Assembly: GCA_001910725.1 (NCBI GenBank)
Contig: MJGA01000016.1
Location: 310,001 to 374,000, forward strand
DNA: 64,000 nucleotides
DNA from: Phanerodontia chrysosporium
Taxonomy: Eukaryota; Basidiomycota; Agaricomycetes; Polyporales; Phanerochaetaceae
Reading direction: 5' to 3'
Position numbers and translations under genes: made by a program. This document shows positions 1 through 15,419 of the stretch, piece after piece (position 1 is the first letter of the stretch; the number at the start of each line of letters is the position of its first letter). Below the pieces are notes generated by a model. The model had not been told where the DNA came from. It saw nothing but the letters and a program-made list of their open reading frames with translations, and did not search any database.

Positions 1-2582
1 ACAGGCCGAGAACGGTCAACCCTGAGGACGCAAACCGCCCCGAGCAGCTAGTGCCGATCCGTCTCGAGTTCGATGTCGAGCATCACAAGATGCGTGACAC
101 GTTTGTGTGGAATCTCAATGGTGCGTGCGCTTTGGACTTACGTGATTGAAACGTCCTGAGTTGTGCCCGACAGACCCTGTCATCACTCCGGAAATATTCG
201 CGCAGTCTATCGTGGACGACTACAGCCTCGCACCAAGTTATCATTCGGTGATTACAAAGGCGATTCAGGACCAGCTGAGCGACTTCAAGGCGCACACGGC
301 GACGTTTGGCGAGGACGGCTTCGATGACGTCGTCCTGCGCGGACAGCTCACCGAGGAAGACGAGATGTGGTGGGACGCGTGGCGCAACCACGTCCGCAGC
401 GGCGCCCTACTTCGCCCGTGGGAGAGCCGCTCCGAACGGCGCACACGGAAGCGTCGCAAGGTCATCAAGGAAGAGGAAGAGTCCAAGAGTGTGCCCGCTG
501 CGCCTGCGCTGGATGCCTACATGTCGGTGGACGAGTTCGAGGAGGACGAGAGCAAGGCGCTCGAGGAGATGCGCATCTTGATCAAGGTTCGTGGTGCGCC
601 GCTAGAACGTATGAGTGAGTAGCAACTGACTCGTTGTCGCAGCTCGACATCATCGTCGGCTCAGTCAAGCTCGAGGATCAGTTCGAGTGGGACCTTGATA
701 GCCCTGACCCGTCTCCCGAACACTTCGCCGATATCTACACGAAAGAGCTCGGTCTCGGTGGGGAATTCAAAACTGCCATCGCACACTCGATACGCGAACA
801 AGTGCAGATCTATCAGAAGTCTCTCTTCCTTGTTGGGCACCCGTCAGATGGTTCCGCGGTACAGGACGATGACCTTCGGCTGTCGCTACTGCCCTCTCTT
901 AGCACGGGCGCCCGCTCAATGGACCAGGTTGTCGCCTTCACCCCTCGTCTCGACTATCTCAGTGATGGCGAGCTCGAGCGAAACGAGAAGGAGCGCGAGA
1001 AGGAGCTCAACCGCCGGCGCCGCAAGACGACTCGCGGCCGCCGAGGCATCGCGCTGCCCGACCGGGAGCCGCCCAAGACGTACCGCACGCCTGCGATCGG
1101 CTTCCCCGAGGTCGACCCTGCTACTCTGGCACTCGTCAACGCAGCAATCGCACCGACGTCCCGTCGCGCGGCTGCGGCTGCGGCGTCGCACAACATCGCG
1201 AACATGATCGCCTCGGAGAACGGCACGTCGCTGTCGCCGCAGACGATGCCCGTGCCCGTCCCCGCCGCGATCGCGTCTGCACCACAGCAGGCAACGGCGA
1301 AGGAGAAGAAGCAGAAGGGCCTCATGAAGCCCCCGCCGTACCCGCCGACCGTCCTCCGCCCGCGCGCACACGTCAAGGCACCCACCGAGTGGACTGCGGC
1401 CGACCCGGGGACGGTGCCCCCGCCGATCGACATCGATCCGCCTGTGTCGACGAATGTCGAGAACCGCGGTGCGCGTGTGCCTCTCTCCGCGAAACGCGCG
1501 AAGGAGCTCGAGCGCGAGGCCAAGGAGCGCGAGTACGTCGACGGACAGCACGCGAACTATATCGATGGAGTGTGGCACTGCTCGAACTGCGGTTGCCCTG
1601 AAAGCATCGCAGTCGGCCGTCGCAAGGGTCCTTTGGGTGATAAGTCGCAGTGCGGTACATGCGGTGCGTTTTCTTGCGATCATTATATTGGAAGAAATAA
1701 CTGACAAGAATGAACAGGAAAATTCTGGCACAGACATCGTCGGCCACGACCTGTGGAGTACAACTCGAGCCTGGAATATCATCTCAACCTCAAGAAGGAG
1801 GAGGAGAATGCGAGGCTCGCGGCGTCTCGGCGGAAGCGTCCTCATGCACACGTAGCCGAGGCGTCGTCGAAAGCACCTACCGTGGAGCCCGAGACCCCGC
1901 GGAAGCCCTCGCCCGAGCCGGACAGCAAGCCGGTCTCGCGCAGCACGGTGCTGGAGACCCCCAAAATGCCGAAGATCGAGAAGATCGAGGCGGCGTCGCC
2001 AATGTCGACGACGTCGAGCATCTCGGAGGCGCCGCTGGCGAACAAGTCGAAGACGAACGGCGTCCACGGCACGCCGTCTGCGCCCGGGATGGCGCCGAGC
2101 CAGAGCGAGTCGTCGGAGGGCGTCCAGGACACCCCGCAGGACTCGCACGCGGCCCTTCCCTCGGTCGCGCCCCACTCCGGCGCGGGCGCCCGCGCTGGTG
2201 CGAACCGTCCGCCAAGAGTGAGTGGGAAGTGAACAGACCATGATGTACGCGTCGTCTGACCTCGTAATGTAGGATCCTCCCGCTTGGTTAAAGGGGGCGA
2301 TGAAAGAACTGAATGATAAATACCCTGATGATAGATTCGAGGCTGTGCTCCGTAGAGGACCGAACCCTGCACAACCAGAATGGCGCATCAAGTGTACTGA
2401 CTGTCCCGGAAAAGTGAGTGTTTCCGCGCTGCTGATCTTCGCAAGTGCGGTGGCTGACGACGTCCCGCGCACAGCTCTATACCCCCGGTCCCGGAGAGAC
2501 TCTGACTAATTACGAAGTGCATCTGAAGAACCGCCAGCATCGGCAGAAGGTCAACGCGCGGCTGGGTAACGGCCAAGCCTAA
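1..2582 (+). CDS. SNF5: SWI/SNF complex subunit SNF5 (5' end outside window)
   Basis: Core subunit of the SWI/SNF nucleosome-remodelling complex in the nucleus. Exons read as 1-120, 174-586, 643-1663, 1718-2217, 2273-2413 and 2475-2582; all junctions are GT..AG and in phase. The two imperfect SNF5 repeats are visible: one starts at about base 50 (VPIRLEFDVEHHKMRDTF) and the second at 643 (LDIIVGSVKLEDQFEWDL). A basic stretch (RRRRKTTRGRRG) follows. A GATA-like zinc finger (CSNCG...CGTCGKFW) spans the third intron. The C-terminus, after a long Ser/Pro-rich disordered part, has CTDCPGK and YTPGPGETLTNYEVHL, as in other fungal Snf5 proteins. The N-terminal part and start codon lie to the left of the window. 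Confidence 0.93.
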
Positions 2583-3045
2583 TGGACTGTGTTGGGACTT
2601 GAGCGTCCTTGCTATCTGGATTATGTTGTTTGTCATTCTTGCATCGTTATACAATCTCAAGTTGCTCTGTATGTTGTATCTTTATTTCCGCTGTCTCGAA
2701 TATATTCCATCACTATCTCCAGGACGTCTGCCATCTTCTTGACTACAGGCTCGCCCGATAATCACAACATCTGGATTAACTGGCAACAGGGTCGATATCG
2801 GTCACCTTGAAAGGCGGCACACGCGCCGGATGTGCCGGCGCCACAAACTCGAACAAGGATCAAGCTCGTGGAGACGGCTCCGTCCGCAACGCTCAGGTCG
2901 CTCCGCACGTAACAACAGAAAAAAGACAAACACAGTCGCCACGCTCTCTGCACGCCGCCGCTCTTTTCATCTCCACGATCTCTCACGACCTCCACGCGAT
3001 CTCTCTCGCACACGCTTTCCTGCCACGCCTTGCACGCTCTGCACG
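2583..3045. other. Intergenic; CT-rich leader of next gene
   Basis: No coding signal. The last 60 bases before the next start codon are rich in CT repeats, as is common in leaders of highly expressed basidiomycete genes. Confidence 0.5.
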
Positions 3046-4130
3046 ATGTCTGTCCTCTCGATCATCCTCCACTTTCTTGTCGGTCTGCAGCTGGTGCAGG
3101 CGACGATATACGTGCGTCTGTCCCGCGTGGGGACCTGTGGGTATGACGTTGATGGCGTTTTGCAGACCACTGCTCCAGGCCAAGCAAGCACCTGCCGCGG
3201 CGGCCAGTCATGCCTGGTTCAATGGCTCGAAGACGGAGAGTCCCCGTTCTTGACAGCCATCGGAGCCTGTCACGTTGGGCTCTACAATGGCAACGACGTC
3301 CTTGTTCAGCAGATCGAGCCTGTAAATGTCGCCGCTGTGAGGTCTCTGCGGTTCACGGTGAGTTTTAGCGTGAGTGCAATGGTCTGCTGCTCACTATCTG
3401 TCCAGCCCGATCCCTCTGCAGGGCCCGATTCAAGCTTGTAGTGAGTTCATCTCCTATGGCCTCTCCGTGAGGAAAGCTGATAAGGATTGAAGCTATATCA
3501 ATTTCACGTCTGTTGACCTCATCGGCAACCCTCCGCAGCATTATACTCAGTATTCCCCGTTCTTTAAGTGCGTGACAGCTCATGTCTATATCCATCCTCG
3601 CTAATTGTGTCATGTAGGTTGGAGGGAATGTCTGGCTCATTCAGCAAACCTGTACCGAGTGATACCTCTACCCTACCAGTCCCGACCTCAGTCGCGAGTC
3701 CTCCCCTTGAAACTGTAACATCAACAGTGTTCGTCGGTTCATCTACGACGAGTTCTCATTTGACCACCACTACCATCTCCCTGCTGAACTCTTCACAACC
3801 GGCCTCAACCGCCACCGTCATCTCCAGTGTTCCCTCATCAAGCACCATGACGACTTCCCATCTTCATCGAGCGCCACCTCTCCTGCCTTGTCGTCCAGCA
3901 CATCTTTAGCCAGTACTGCAGGGAGCTCCGACTCCAGCACAAGCGGCTTCATCACCTCCCGCTCCCCATCCACAGGTGCTTCCAGCGCTACCAGTACCAG
4001 TACGGCAACCTCATCCCCCATCACTACATCTGCTACCTCTGCTGCGCGCCGATCACGCGCGGCTTCCACTGGATTGCTTGCGCTCCATGCCGTTTTGGCT
4101 CTCGGTACCGCAGTCGCCATGGCATTGTAG
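3046..4130 (+). CDS. KRE9/KNH-like Ser/Thr-rich GPI-anchored wall protein (frameshifted)
   Basis: Predicted secreted, GPI-anchored cell-surface protein with an N-terminal Ig-like KRE9/KNH domain. Exons: 3046-3111, 3166-3357, 3406-3440, 3493-3567, 3618-4130. The intron positions match those of the paralogue at 17180-18012, which fixes the model. A signal peptide (MSVLSIILHFLVGLQLVQA) is followed by a compact domain with two Cys, then a Ser/Thr/Pro-rich stalk and a hydrophobic tail (LLALHAVLALGTAVAMAL) typical of GPI signals. The stalk changes frame near the CCC run at 3857-3859. One extra C there joins the two Ser/Thr-rich halves, and the total coding length then divides by three. As written the protein would stop at 3909 and lose its anchor. 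Role in beta-glucan assembly is inferred from the family only. Confidence 0.8.
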
Positions 4131-4411
4131 GAGTCGTGAGGTCTGCCTTTAGAGACCATTTGATGCCTTCCAGGGGTACTATGAGTTTATTTTTGTACTG
4201 CGATACCTGTCTCCTCTGAACCTTGTCTGCTATGATCCCATACCGCTAGATTCGGCTACGCATGTCTCCAGCTCGAACGCAAACTGTTTTGTCGATGTAG
4301 ATTTTGTTATATAGATTGCATCTTGGCGTCGTCTCTATGCGTTTACACGTGTAAAATATGCACAGTTTCAACCCAGTATGCACATAGTCAGCCAACCAGC
4401 GCTCTTCCACC

Positions 4412-4467
4412 ACGCGATGCTCGCGCGGACGCGCCAATTATCAGTGACCGTGACGTGACGGTACGCG
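4412..4467. promoter_or_regulatory. Three ACGCG cores upstream of MCM4
   Basis: ACGCG, the core of the MluI cell-cycle box bound by MBF in yeasts, occurs at 4412-4416, 4429-4433 and 4463-4467, about 85-140 bp before the MCM4 start. G1/S control is expected for MCM genes; that these sites do it here is inference. Confidence 0.4.
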
Positions 4468-4501
4468 AGCATGACACGCCGCACGACGTGACCGTCACGT
4501 C
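4452..4501. repeat. 11-bp perfect inverted repeat in MCM4 promoter
   Basis: GACGTGACGGT at 4452-4462 is the exact reverse complement of ACCGTCACGTC at 4491-4501, with a 28-bp spacer that holds one ACGCG core. Each arm carries a CRE-like GACGTGAC/GTCACGTC element. Confidence 0.7.
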
Positions 4502-4550
4502 CAGCATCTTTCTCTCCTCGTCGCCCACGACTGCTTGCTCGTCGTGCACC

Positions 4551-7884
<3,334 letters not shown>

Positions 7885-8045
7885 AATCACGTTTCATCAG
7901 AAAGAAGGTTCTCGTGTAGCATGTTCGTTTGGATGTTTCATGTCGTTTCCAGCTCTGCCTGTGCTGTGTTGTGTCTGTCTGCTCCGCTCTCGTGTATTGT
8001 ATAGTCTATGAATGTATTTCACAGCACATGCTGATACTCATGCAC

Positions 8046-10030
8046 CTATGCCTGATGGCTCTTAGCCTTGCTCGCCACGAACGCACACCGCTGCCGCTCC
8101 TCGGTCGTGATCGTCTCGACTGTGCTGCCGCTCGTCGTTGCAGTGCCTTCAGTCAAGACGATCCGATGCGCCGTGCCGGGACTGTATGCAGGCCATGTGG
8201 GCGCACGCGCAAGCTTGAAAGTGTTTGGGTTGCCCGACCGCACGAAGGAGAGCCAGTACGCGATGAGCTCGGATGCGAAGGCCTGCTCTGAAGGTGTCAT
8301 AGGCGAGAAGGTCGTCGTGCCATTGAATCTGCGGTGAGAAGCTTGTATGAGATACAGACTGAGCGCAACGCAGTAATCGAGACCCACCCAGTGTTTGTCC
8401 CAAGGAACATCATCCAATTTTCAGACGCGTGCTCGACGAGCGGGTCGCCGCTGGTGGGATTGGGCGTGTTATATCTGTACGTGAACGTGTTCGCCGGCTC
8501 CCGCGAGGCGTACGCTCCAGCCATAATCTCTACCTGGGAACGTGAAATTCATCAGCGTTTGTGTACAGGGCACCGGTGACATAGGACCCACCGCACAACG
8601 AAGCTCGCTTTCGCCTGTGGCCACACGTATTTGTTGGCTCGCGTTGTCGAATTTGGAAAGAGCGTACACCTGGTTGTACTCCGCGAGGTCGGCCTGCGTG
8701 AGCGCCGGGAAGAAAGCCTTGAGTGGGGTGTCCAGATCACTTCCCCAGAAAGAGTCTCATTTGATGTTGCCCTGAGTGTAGCGACCACAAGTCAGAAAAT
8801 CCACCAGCATGTGCCGGGGTACATCACACACCCAACTATGAGCGGGACCTTCGCAAAGCGGCCAGAGAGGATTGACGGGGTTGGGCGAACAGGGATGATC
8901 TCGCCATCAAAGACGGGATGGAAGGCATTGTATGACCCATTACTAGAGTGGTTTGGTTAGACATAATCTTGCAAACATCTAACCAAGAACTTACAAGGCT
9001 GCATCCTGGGCTGGCGCAAGAGCACTGACAGGCGCCTTTCGGAGGCAGCTCATTGTGGCAGATAGCGTCTTCAACCCACCACAACCGGCCTTGTCCGCAA
9101 AGAAATTGAATAATGGCTGTGCGAGGTGTCACCACGCTATGTCTCCCGTTATAATATCCAGGCTTACCTCCTGTTGCTGAGGACTGGGTAATGGAGTCCT
9201 GTATACACTTTGTGCAATGGCCTGGTGGAAGAGCCCCTGCTGTCCACTCGCAACGAGGTGTAACTCCACAGATGACCCTCCAGCACTTTCGCCGTTGATC
9301 GTCACACGGGATGGATCACCACCAAAGGCGGAAATGTGCTCCTGGACCCATTTTAGGGCTAGAGTCTGGTCAGAGAAACCAACATTGAGATCACCGAGGG
9401 AGGGTGAAGAGGCAAAAGCTGGGTGCGAAAGGAAACCGAACGAGTCCAGTCGGTAGTAAACCGAGACAATGACGACGGAAGGTTCTTGGTGGATCCAGTG
9501 GTCGAAAGGCCAATTGGCGGGATTCCCATAGACATAGCCACCACCATGAATGTAAACCAGTACGGGCACTAAACACAGATCATTGTCAGAACTACGGCCT
9601 CTATACTGGAGGATGTCACTTGCATTTATCGCCTTTCTTCGCGCTGGCTGGTGCATAGACGTTTACTTTCAGGCAGTCCTCGCTGCCCGCACCGCCAGCG
9701 TCGCCATCTAAACAGTTGCATGAGCATTACTGGAATGTCATGTATTAGACACTTACTGCCAGTGGATCCCTGTATGCAGAAGTTCGGGTAGGAAGTCGCG
9801 TCAATGACAGCACCGCGAGCTTGCTGCCGTACGCGAGCTGTGTCCAGTGGCCGGGGCGCTCGCCAACGAAGATCTCCAACGGGAGGCTCAGCATAGGGCA
9901 GGCCCAGGTACGCGACCGTGTTCGGGAAGCTGTTATTGCCCCGGTATTTGGCATATCTTAGATCGACGACAGAGCTGGCTGTTACCAAACATAATAACGA
10001 GAGCAGTGCTGTACAAGCTAGCAAGAGCAT
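8046..10030 (-). CDS. Secreted type-B carboxylesterase/lipase (one frameshift)
   Basis: Alpha/beta-hydrolase that cleaves carboxylic esters, probably outside the cell. Exons on the minus strand: 10030-9757, 9707-9624, 9568-9168, 9116-8995, 8942-8832, 8771-8592, 8533-8388, 8328-8046. A signal peptide (MLLLACTALLSLLCLVTAS) comes first, then the family motifs EDCLKVNVYAP, the oxyanion-hole HGGG, the nucleophile elbow GESAGGSS and a late block SENWMMFLGT. The intron after GDK uses a GC donor (GCAAGT). Exon 6 changes frame near the C4 run at 8743-8746 (plus strand), between NETLSG and SDLDTPL. One extra base restores phase through the rest of the gene (1602 nt, 533 residues). Either a sequence error or an inactivating lesion; the catalytic Ser lies before it. 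The substrate cannot be told. Confidence 0.88.
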
Positions 10031-10877
10031 GATAGCTCTATGGAACCTTTGGAGGGGGTCGGCTGGGGGAAAAGCGAGTCAGAATGCGCGCTGGCTAGAT
10101 ATATGCGGCGTCCAGGCTGAGGACGGTACGCTACCTTGCCTCTGGCCCGGGCATGTTAGCAGATGATTCGTCATGGGACTATTGCTTCCTTGCAACGAAG
10201 TGGAATAAGCATCACACAGCATCATACCGGAATATTCATGCGTACCACGGTCACGGACAACTGCAAAGTCAATGAAACCGACGCTGCTTCGGCCGTGGCA
10301 GAAAGTACACGCAGGTCACGATGGGCCTTGAGGCAGTAGTCCGGGGGATCAACATCCGCCTGGAGGAGAACGGCGTTGCATCCAGGGTCAGGTTTCTCCG
10401 ATGTTTGCCTGTTCTGGTCAGAAGATTGTATGGAAGCGCGAGCAGCCGATTCTCTGCGTCGTTTTGTGCTGCAATACAGCAGTGCACAATGATTGCACCG
10501 AGTAGCGCGGTTAGTGTGCTCGCGCGCGGTGTATTGGCGCAGTGCACTTCGCGCGTGTATAGATGCGTGTACCGTCATAAGCTCGCCAAAGTTTCACTGA
10601 GCAGTAGCACTAGATGGGCGGACAAGGTAGCAATATCAAAACTGCGGTGCACACACCTGGTTCACGCGTCCAATTTCGCTGAACGAGGTTGTTGTGGCCC
10701 AGCATGCTTTGTCGCGATCGCGGACGCCTCAAATTCGCCACTTCAACTCTTCCCATTGCCTAGTTCCAATTCCCAGGTTCTCTAGACTGCTCGACCCAGC
10801 GACGAAAGTCGCAAGAAGGTTACAACAGTAGTGTTGTGATTCGCTCGTGGTAGCAAGAGTCAAGTGCGATATTAGCC
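10031..10877. other. Shared upstream region of esterase and ORC3
   Basis: Divergent promoter region of 847 bp. It holds open stretches but nothing with codon bias or family resemblance. The only motif noted is the ACGCGT box near ORC3. Confidence 0.45.
10664..10669. promoter_or_regulatory. MluI cell-cycle box (ACGCGT) upstream of ORC3
   Basis: A full palindromic ACGCGT lies 209 bp before the ORC3 start codon. This is the MBF target of yeast replication genes; its function here is inferred. Confidence 0.4.
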
Positions 10878-13705
10878 ATGCGGCAAGACCTGGACGATCC
10901 AAACAAGGTGCGCCAGGGCTTCCTCTACTCCAACATCCTACTCATCTCTCTCAGAAATGCATCCTGCTCCTCGCAAGTGACGATATTGGTAAATTTGACT
11001 GTCATACAATGTAGCCAGTCTTGACGGTACAGCCACAGAGCCTGAAGACGACCACGCAGTCGAAGCCGAAGACCTTCCGTCCTTGCCGCCATTTGTGGGA
11101 CGCGACCTGCCGGAAGGTTATGAACTGAGACTTCACGAATACAGAAAGGCTTGGTCTAGGTGCTTGAATCGCGTCAAGGTGCGAGATTCGACGTGTCAAT
11201 GCCTCCGTCCGCTGACGATGCATTAGTCTCTTGTTCGGTCCTTACACCGCCCCGTAGTTGAAGCTGTCTGCTACAGCGTGCGCACGGCGCATTCCGAACA
11301 CCATGACCTCCCTGGTCTACCATATCGCGAATTGCCAGTCGTTGCGGTTTCAGCTCCCGGGGCTGGTGCATCCATCACCTCCGAGGTCATCGCGTCTCTC
11401 GAACACCCCGAATCGAGTGCAGGACCACCATGCATAGTCTCACATGTATCCGCTGCAGACTGTCCAAATCTGACAGCCGCAATGAAGAGCATCATAGGCA
11501 GCTTCTTGGCGAAATCGGAAGAGGATCGGGAGGAGGAACGTATTCGATGTGAGCGGCCATCTTCCGATGCCATTGCACATATCTCTGACTAGTCCCACAG
11601 TCCCACCATCTGTGCGCCGTAAAGCCACTACGTCACTGGCAAGCTACGACATGAACCTGTTGAAAGCCTGGTACAGTTCTCTTGCGGCATTAAACGGTGT
11701 GGCACACAGGATATCAGACCTTCTGCATGCTAAATGATTGAACTACAGACGGGCGACCTCCCCTTGTAATCGTCATGAATGCGTTCGAGCAGTTTGATTC
11801 GACGGTATCAGACGGCATATTTAATATATGCAGGTGAGCCCTAACGCTGCAATCCGACGACGCTCACTAATCCTCGCTCTTAGTCAATTTGTGGCAGATA
11901 TCCCACTTGTATTCCTGCTGTCCATGTCCACGCCATCGCCGCCCGGGTTTCTGCGTGCTGCTTTCCCAAGGCGTACATTGCAGCTTCTCCGCTTGCATTC
12001 TCATGCTGCACCGCTAGGTGTTGACGTTGTTGAGAGCGTAATGGAGAAGGTAGGAGACATCACTGCGCCAAATGACTGAGATTGACATGCTCTTAAGACA
12101 TTCTTCGACTTGGCTTGGACGCCAAGTGTTATGCTGGGTGCGGAAGCGTTCAACTTCATTGCAAATTTCAGTGAACGGCAGACAGCATCTCTCGATGCTC
12201 TGACCGTTGTGCTTCACGTACGTATCAGCCCAGGGTGACACGAGAGGATGCTGATGGCGAGCATCTGTTTAGCTGCTACATTTGAGGCACATTGAGGAAC
12301 CCTTTACCGTCCTTATGCACGATAGCCTTCTCGGCTGCTCATCAGCAGAAGAAACGTACGAGAAGCTGCAGACTCGTTCCTGCCGAGGTTTCATGAGGGC
12401 ACTCCAAGAACAACTGGACAACGCCTCCGACGACCCTGCCGACATCTTGTCATTCGTTGACGATGCTCGCGTCGAGTTCGCAGAGGCTGCAAGGCAAGTG
12501 CGCCTAGCATACAGGATACTACGTCTCTTGCAGGATTTCGTGGTATCCTATGGCTACCGACCATCACCTCATACAAGCGAGGACGGGGCGGACGAGTCAC
12601 GCCTGAGCTTCATGACACGTGTCCTTCAGAAGAAGGTGGCGAAAGATGTGCAGCATCTCACACGAATGGTCACGTAAGTGTACTGCTTATGTGTTCAGGT
12701 AGCTCGGCGACTGATCGCATCTATTCCGCACAGTAAACTCAGGCGAGAGCAACTGGATACGCTTTTCGAGAGGCTGTACAAGTTCTTCTCCGAAATCGAA
12801 GCTCCGCAATTGCGACATGCGGAGAGCGAGAGCAGAGAGTTCATTGCGCAGTGTCGCAACAGGCTTCCGCCCCATCGGGATCCAGTGAATGGTGATAGTC
12901 ACAGCAATGGTGATGCACGAGCTGCTGTGGTCGAGGTAGCGACGGAACTCGCACAGTGGCTATCAGCATACTTGTTGTAAGTGCCTCGCATCGTACAACG
13001 GATACCATGCCCATACACATAATCAATCTATAGGCAGCGTTTGGATCCACTCGACAAGCACGTTTTGTCGGAGGTGTGGTTTACGGGGTCAACTTCGTTC
13101 CCGTCCGAAGTCAGTCATAAAGACTTCCCACTCAGAGTGTCTGCTAACCCAATATCCTCATATAGCTGATCAACCCAGCCCCGCGTCCGGCCATTGTACA
13201 CGCGTTGCTGCATCCATACACCGTGCTCGCGTCACACCGGAGACTGTTTGACGCTTCTGAACATGCTTCCACCCAAGAAGAGGAGCGTTCGGCAATATGG
13301 GACCTGCCGGACACGAGCATCCTCTTTCACCGGTACATGGAGGCGCCCAAGAAAGTGAATGCGTACGACTGGTATGAGAGCTTCGCGCAGGTGCTCGAGA
13401 CTCAGCGTGAGCGCGCGCGCGTCCAGGCGAAGGAAGAGGAGAAGAGTAAGTCGCGGAGTAAACCCGTGAAACGCGCTGGCAAGAGTCCGAAGAAGGACCG
13501 CGGAAAGCAGAGGCAAGATGAGGAGGGGGAGGCGGCGGAGGAGGACGAGGTAAACGAAGAGGACGAGGATGAGGAGGCGTGGCAGGTAGAGCTACACGCC
13601 CGGTTCATTCGGGCGCTGCATGAGCTCGATTACATTGGCCTCATCAAGCACACGGGTAGAAGAGCAGACCACATCGTGAAGACGATATACGATGTGTACG
13701 AGTGA
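10878..13705 (+). CDS. ORC3: Origin recognition complex subunit 3
   Basis: ORC subunit that helps mark replication origins. Exons: 10878-10907, 10955-10988, 11033-11178, 11227-11548, 11601-11696, 11749-11833, 11884-12049, 12098-12217, 12273-12673, 12734-12976, 13034-13109, 13166-13705, giving 752 residues. Recognition rests on the start (MRQDLDDPNK), the AAA+-like middle (LVIVMNAFEQFD, IPLVFLLSMSTP) and the C-terminal winged-helix block (INPAPRP, AYDWYESF-like NAYDWYESFAQVLE, RALHELDYIGLIKHTGRR). A long Lys/Glu-rich acidic insert sits at about 13430-13580. The second intron is the least certain: GT at 10989 with AG at 11032 keeps phase, but nearby sites exist. The gene has twelve exons, one only 30 nt. 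Confidence 0.92.
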
Positions 13706-14017
13706 GGTCGTTCGAGGGAAAAAGCTGTCGATAGATGAGGTTAATCGAATGCATACACCGAACTTGACTTGCGTGAAATATGCTCAAAGTCGTGTGATGT
13801 TTCCTTATGTCGTTCGTTCACTGTGAGACTGGACGCTATGACGGAGTCCCGCCGTCACCAAGTCTACCCAGAGATGGGTCGAACAGCTTGCCTCCGACCT
13901 CCGCGTACTCGCCTCCGGACTGAAGCGCATTAATTCAAGTACTTGAACGAAGCCTGCATAGCCTACGCTAGCCTGGACTCTGCCTCCGCCGGCCTCCAGC
14001 CGCGTCTCAATTCCGCG
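13706..14017. other. Intergenic, ORC3 to MoaB-like gene
   Basis: About 310 bp with no coding signal; the right half is presumably the promoter and leader of the next gene. Confidence 0.4.
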
Positions 14018-14131
14018 ATGCACCCTTGCACCCGCGCAGGTGCACGCCTGCTCCTCCTCTCACGTCATTTCGCCCGCCCATTGCCCACTACATATTACCC
14101 CGCGTTTCAACGCACTTGCACACGCCGAGCG

Positions 14132-15419
14132 ATGTCCTCTGCTGTCAAGAACGAGACCACAGGTGTGGTCGCACCACCGTCCGCTGACGCCCCCGGTCCC
14201 GAGAGCCAGCAGCCTGCGGTGAAGTACAACTTCCCTGTGTCCGACGTCCCGCCCAACCCCCTCGGCGAAGGGCGGTACATCAAGACCGCTGCAGCCTTGA
14301 TCATCGGGTGCGTTTGTCGCGAATCCTGTCGTGGATCCCGAAGGTTGCTGACAGGAGAGGGCTCAGAGACGAGATCCTGAATGGCAAGACACTGGACAGG
14401 AACTCGAACTACTTTGCGAGGTACTGCTTTGAGCAGGGTATTGAGCTGTGAGTGCACTCCTCAGGCGTATGAAGGCACGCTGTTCTGACGATGTGGGAGG
14501 GCAGGAGGCGCATAGAAGTCATCGCCGACGAGGAAGATGAGATGTATGTCTCAGAGCCCCTTCTCTTCCCAGTCACCTCTGAGTTCTGTCCAGTGTCGAA
14601 GCAAGCCGGCGGATGGTCAAGAACTATGATTTCGTGATTACATCAGGCGGCATTGGTCCCACTCACGACGGTGAGCCCCTCTTTTACGCTTGACTCTCGT
14701 TGTGCCTCTAACCACCCATGTAGACATCACCTACGCGTCCCTTGCCAAAGCATTCAACCAGCCTCTTGTGCACCACGCCGAGACGCTGCGGCGTATGGAC
14801 ATCATGTCTCAACACCGTTCAGATATCCGCGAACAGACTGAAGAGCAGCGTGAGGCGCGTGCACGCATGGCGCTGTTCCCCGCAAATGCAGAGGTTATCT
14901 ACACCTCGACGGATCTATGGGTTGTACGTAACTCAGCTTTCTTTGCGCACTCGTCTCCGTTACGGCTAACAGTGGCCGCAGCCCGTCGTACGCCTTGAAG
15001 GCAAACTCTGTGTCTTCCCGGGCATCCCGCGTCTCTTTCAACGCATGCTCGACGGCCTAACGCCGTACCTGCCCCTCCCGCCGCCGAACGAGCGGCCATG
15101 CCGTCAGCAGGTGTACACTACGTACGTCGCGCTCCCCCTTCGCGCCACTTGAACTCTCTAGTTGACCCCGCCCCACAGGAAACCCGAGTCGTCGATCGCG
15201 CCGTACCTCACTGAGCTGCAAGCGCGGACAAAGGAAGATGGCATTCGCGTCGGGTCGTATCCGCTGCTGCAAACCGGGGTGTACGTCTCACTTATCGGCT
15301 ACGACCGCGAACATATCAAGAAACTGGCGGAGGAGGTAGCAGAGGTGCTTGATGGTCGGCTCGTGACTGACGAGGAGGCGCGGGAAATGGTCAAGGCGAA
15401 GGAGCGCGGTGCAGCATGA
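14132..15419 (+). CDS. MoaB/Mog (CinA, FLAD1-like) domain protein
   Basis: Molybdopterin-binding-type domain (MoCF) alone, as in CinA and the N-terminal half of human FLAD1; the PAPS-reductase-type FAD synthase half is absent. Exons: 14132-14307, 14367-14447, 14505-14543, 14594-14670, 14724-14923, 14982-15121, 15179-15419 (317 residues). Family motifs seen: [39 protein letters not shown] and [10 protein letters not shown]. Nucleotide or FAD pyrophosphatase activity is known for relatives and is only possible here. An in-frame ATG at 14018 adds 38 residues rich in Arg, Leu and Ser without acidic residues (MHPCTRAGARLLLLSRHF...). This could be a mitochondrial presequence, so two start sites are possible. 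Confidence 0.85.

Noticed and set aside
916..2472. 518-codon open frame on the minus strand opposite SNF5
   Set aside because: Arg-rich shadow of GC-rich coding DNA; it crosses well-supported SNF5 exons and introns and has no domain.
10321..10785. Open frame between esterase and ORC3
   Set aside because: No family resemblance, no splice continuation, and it lies in the shared promoter region.
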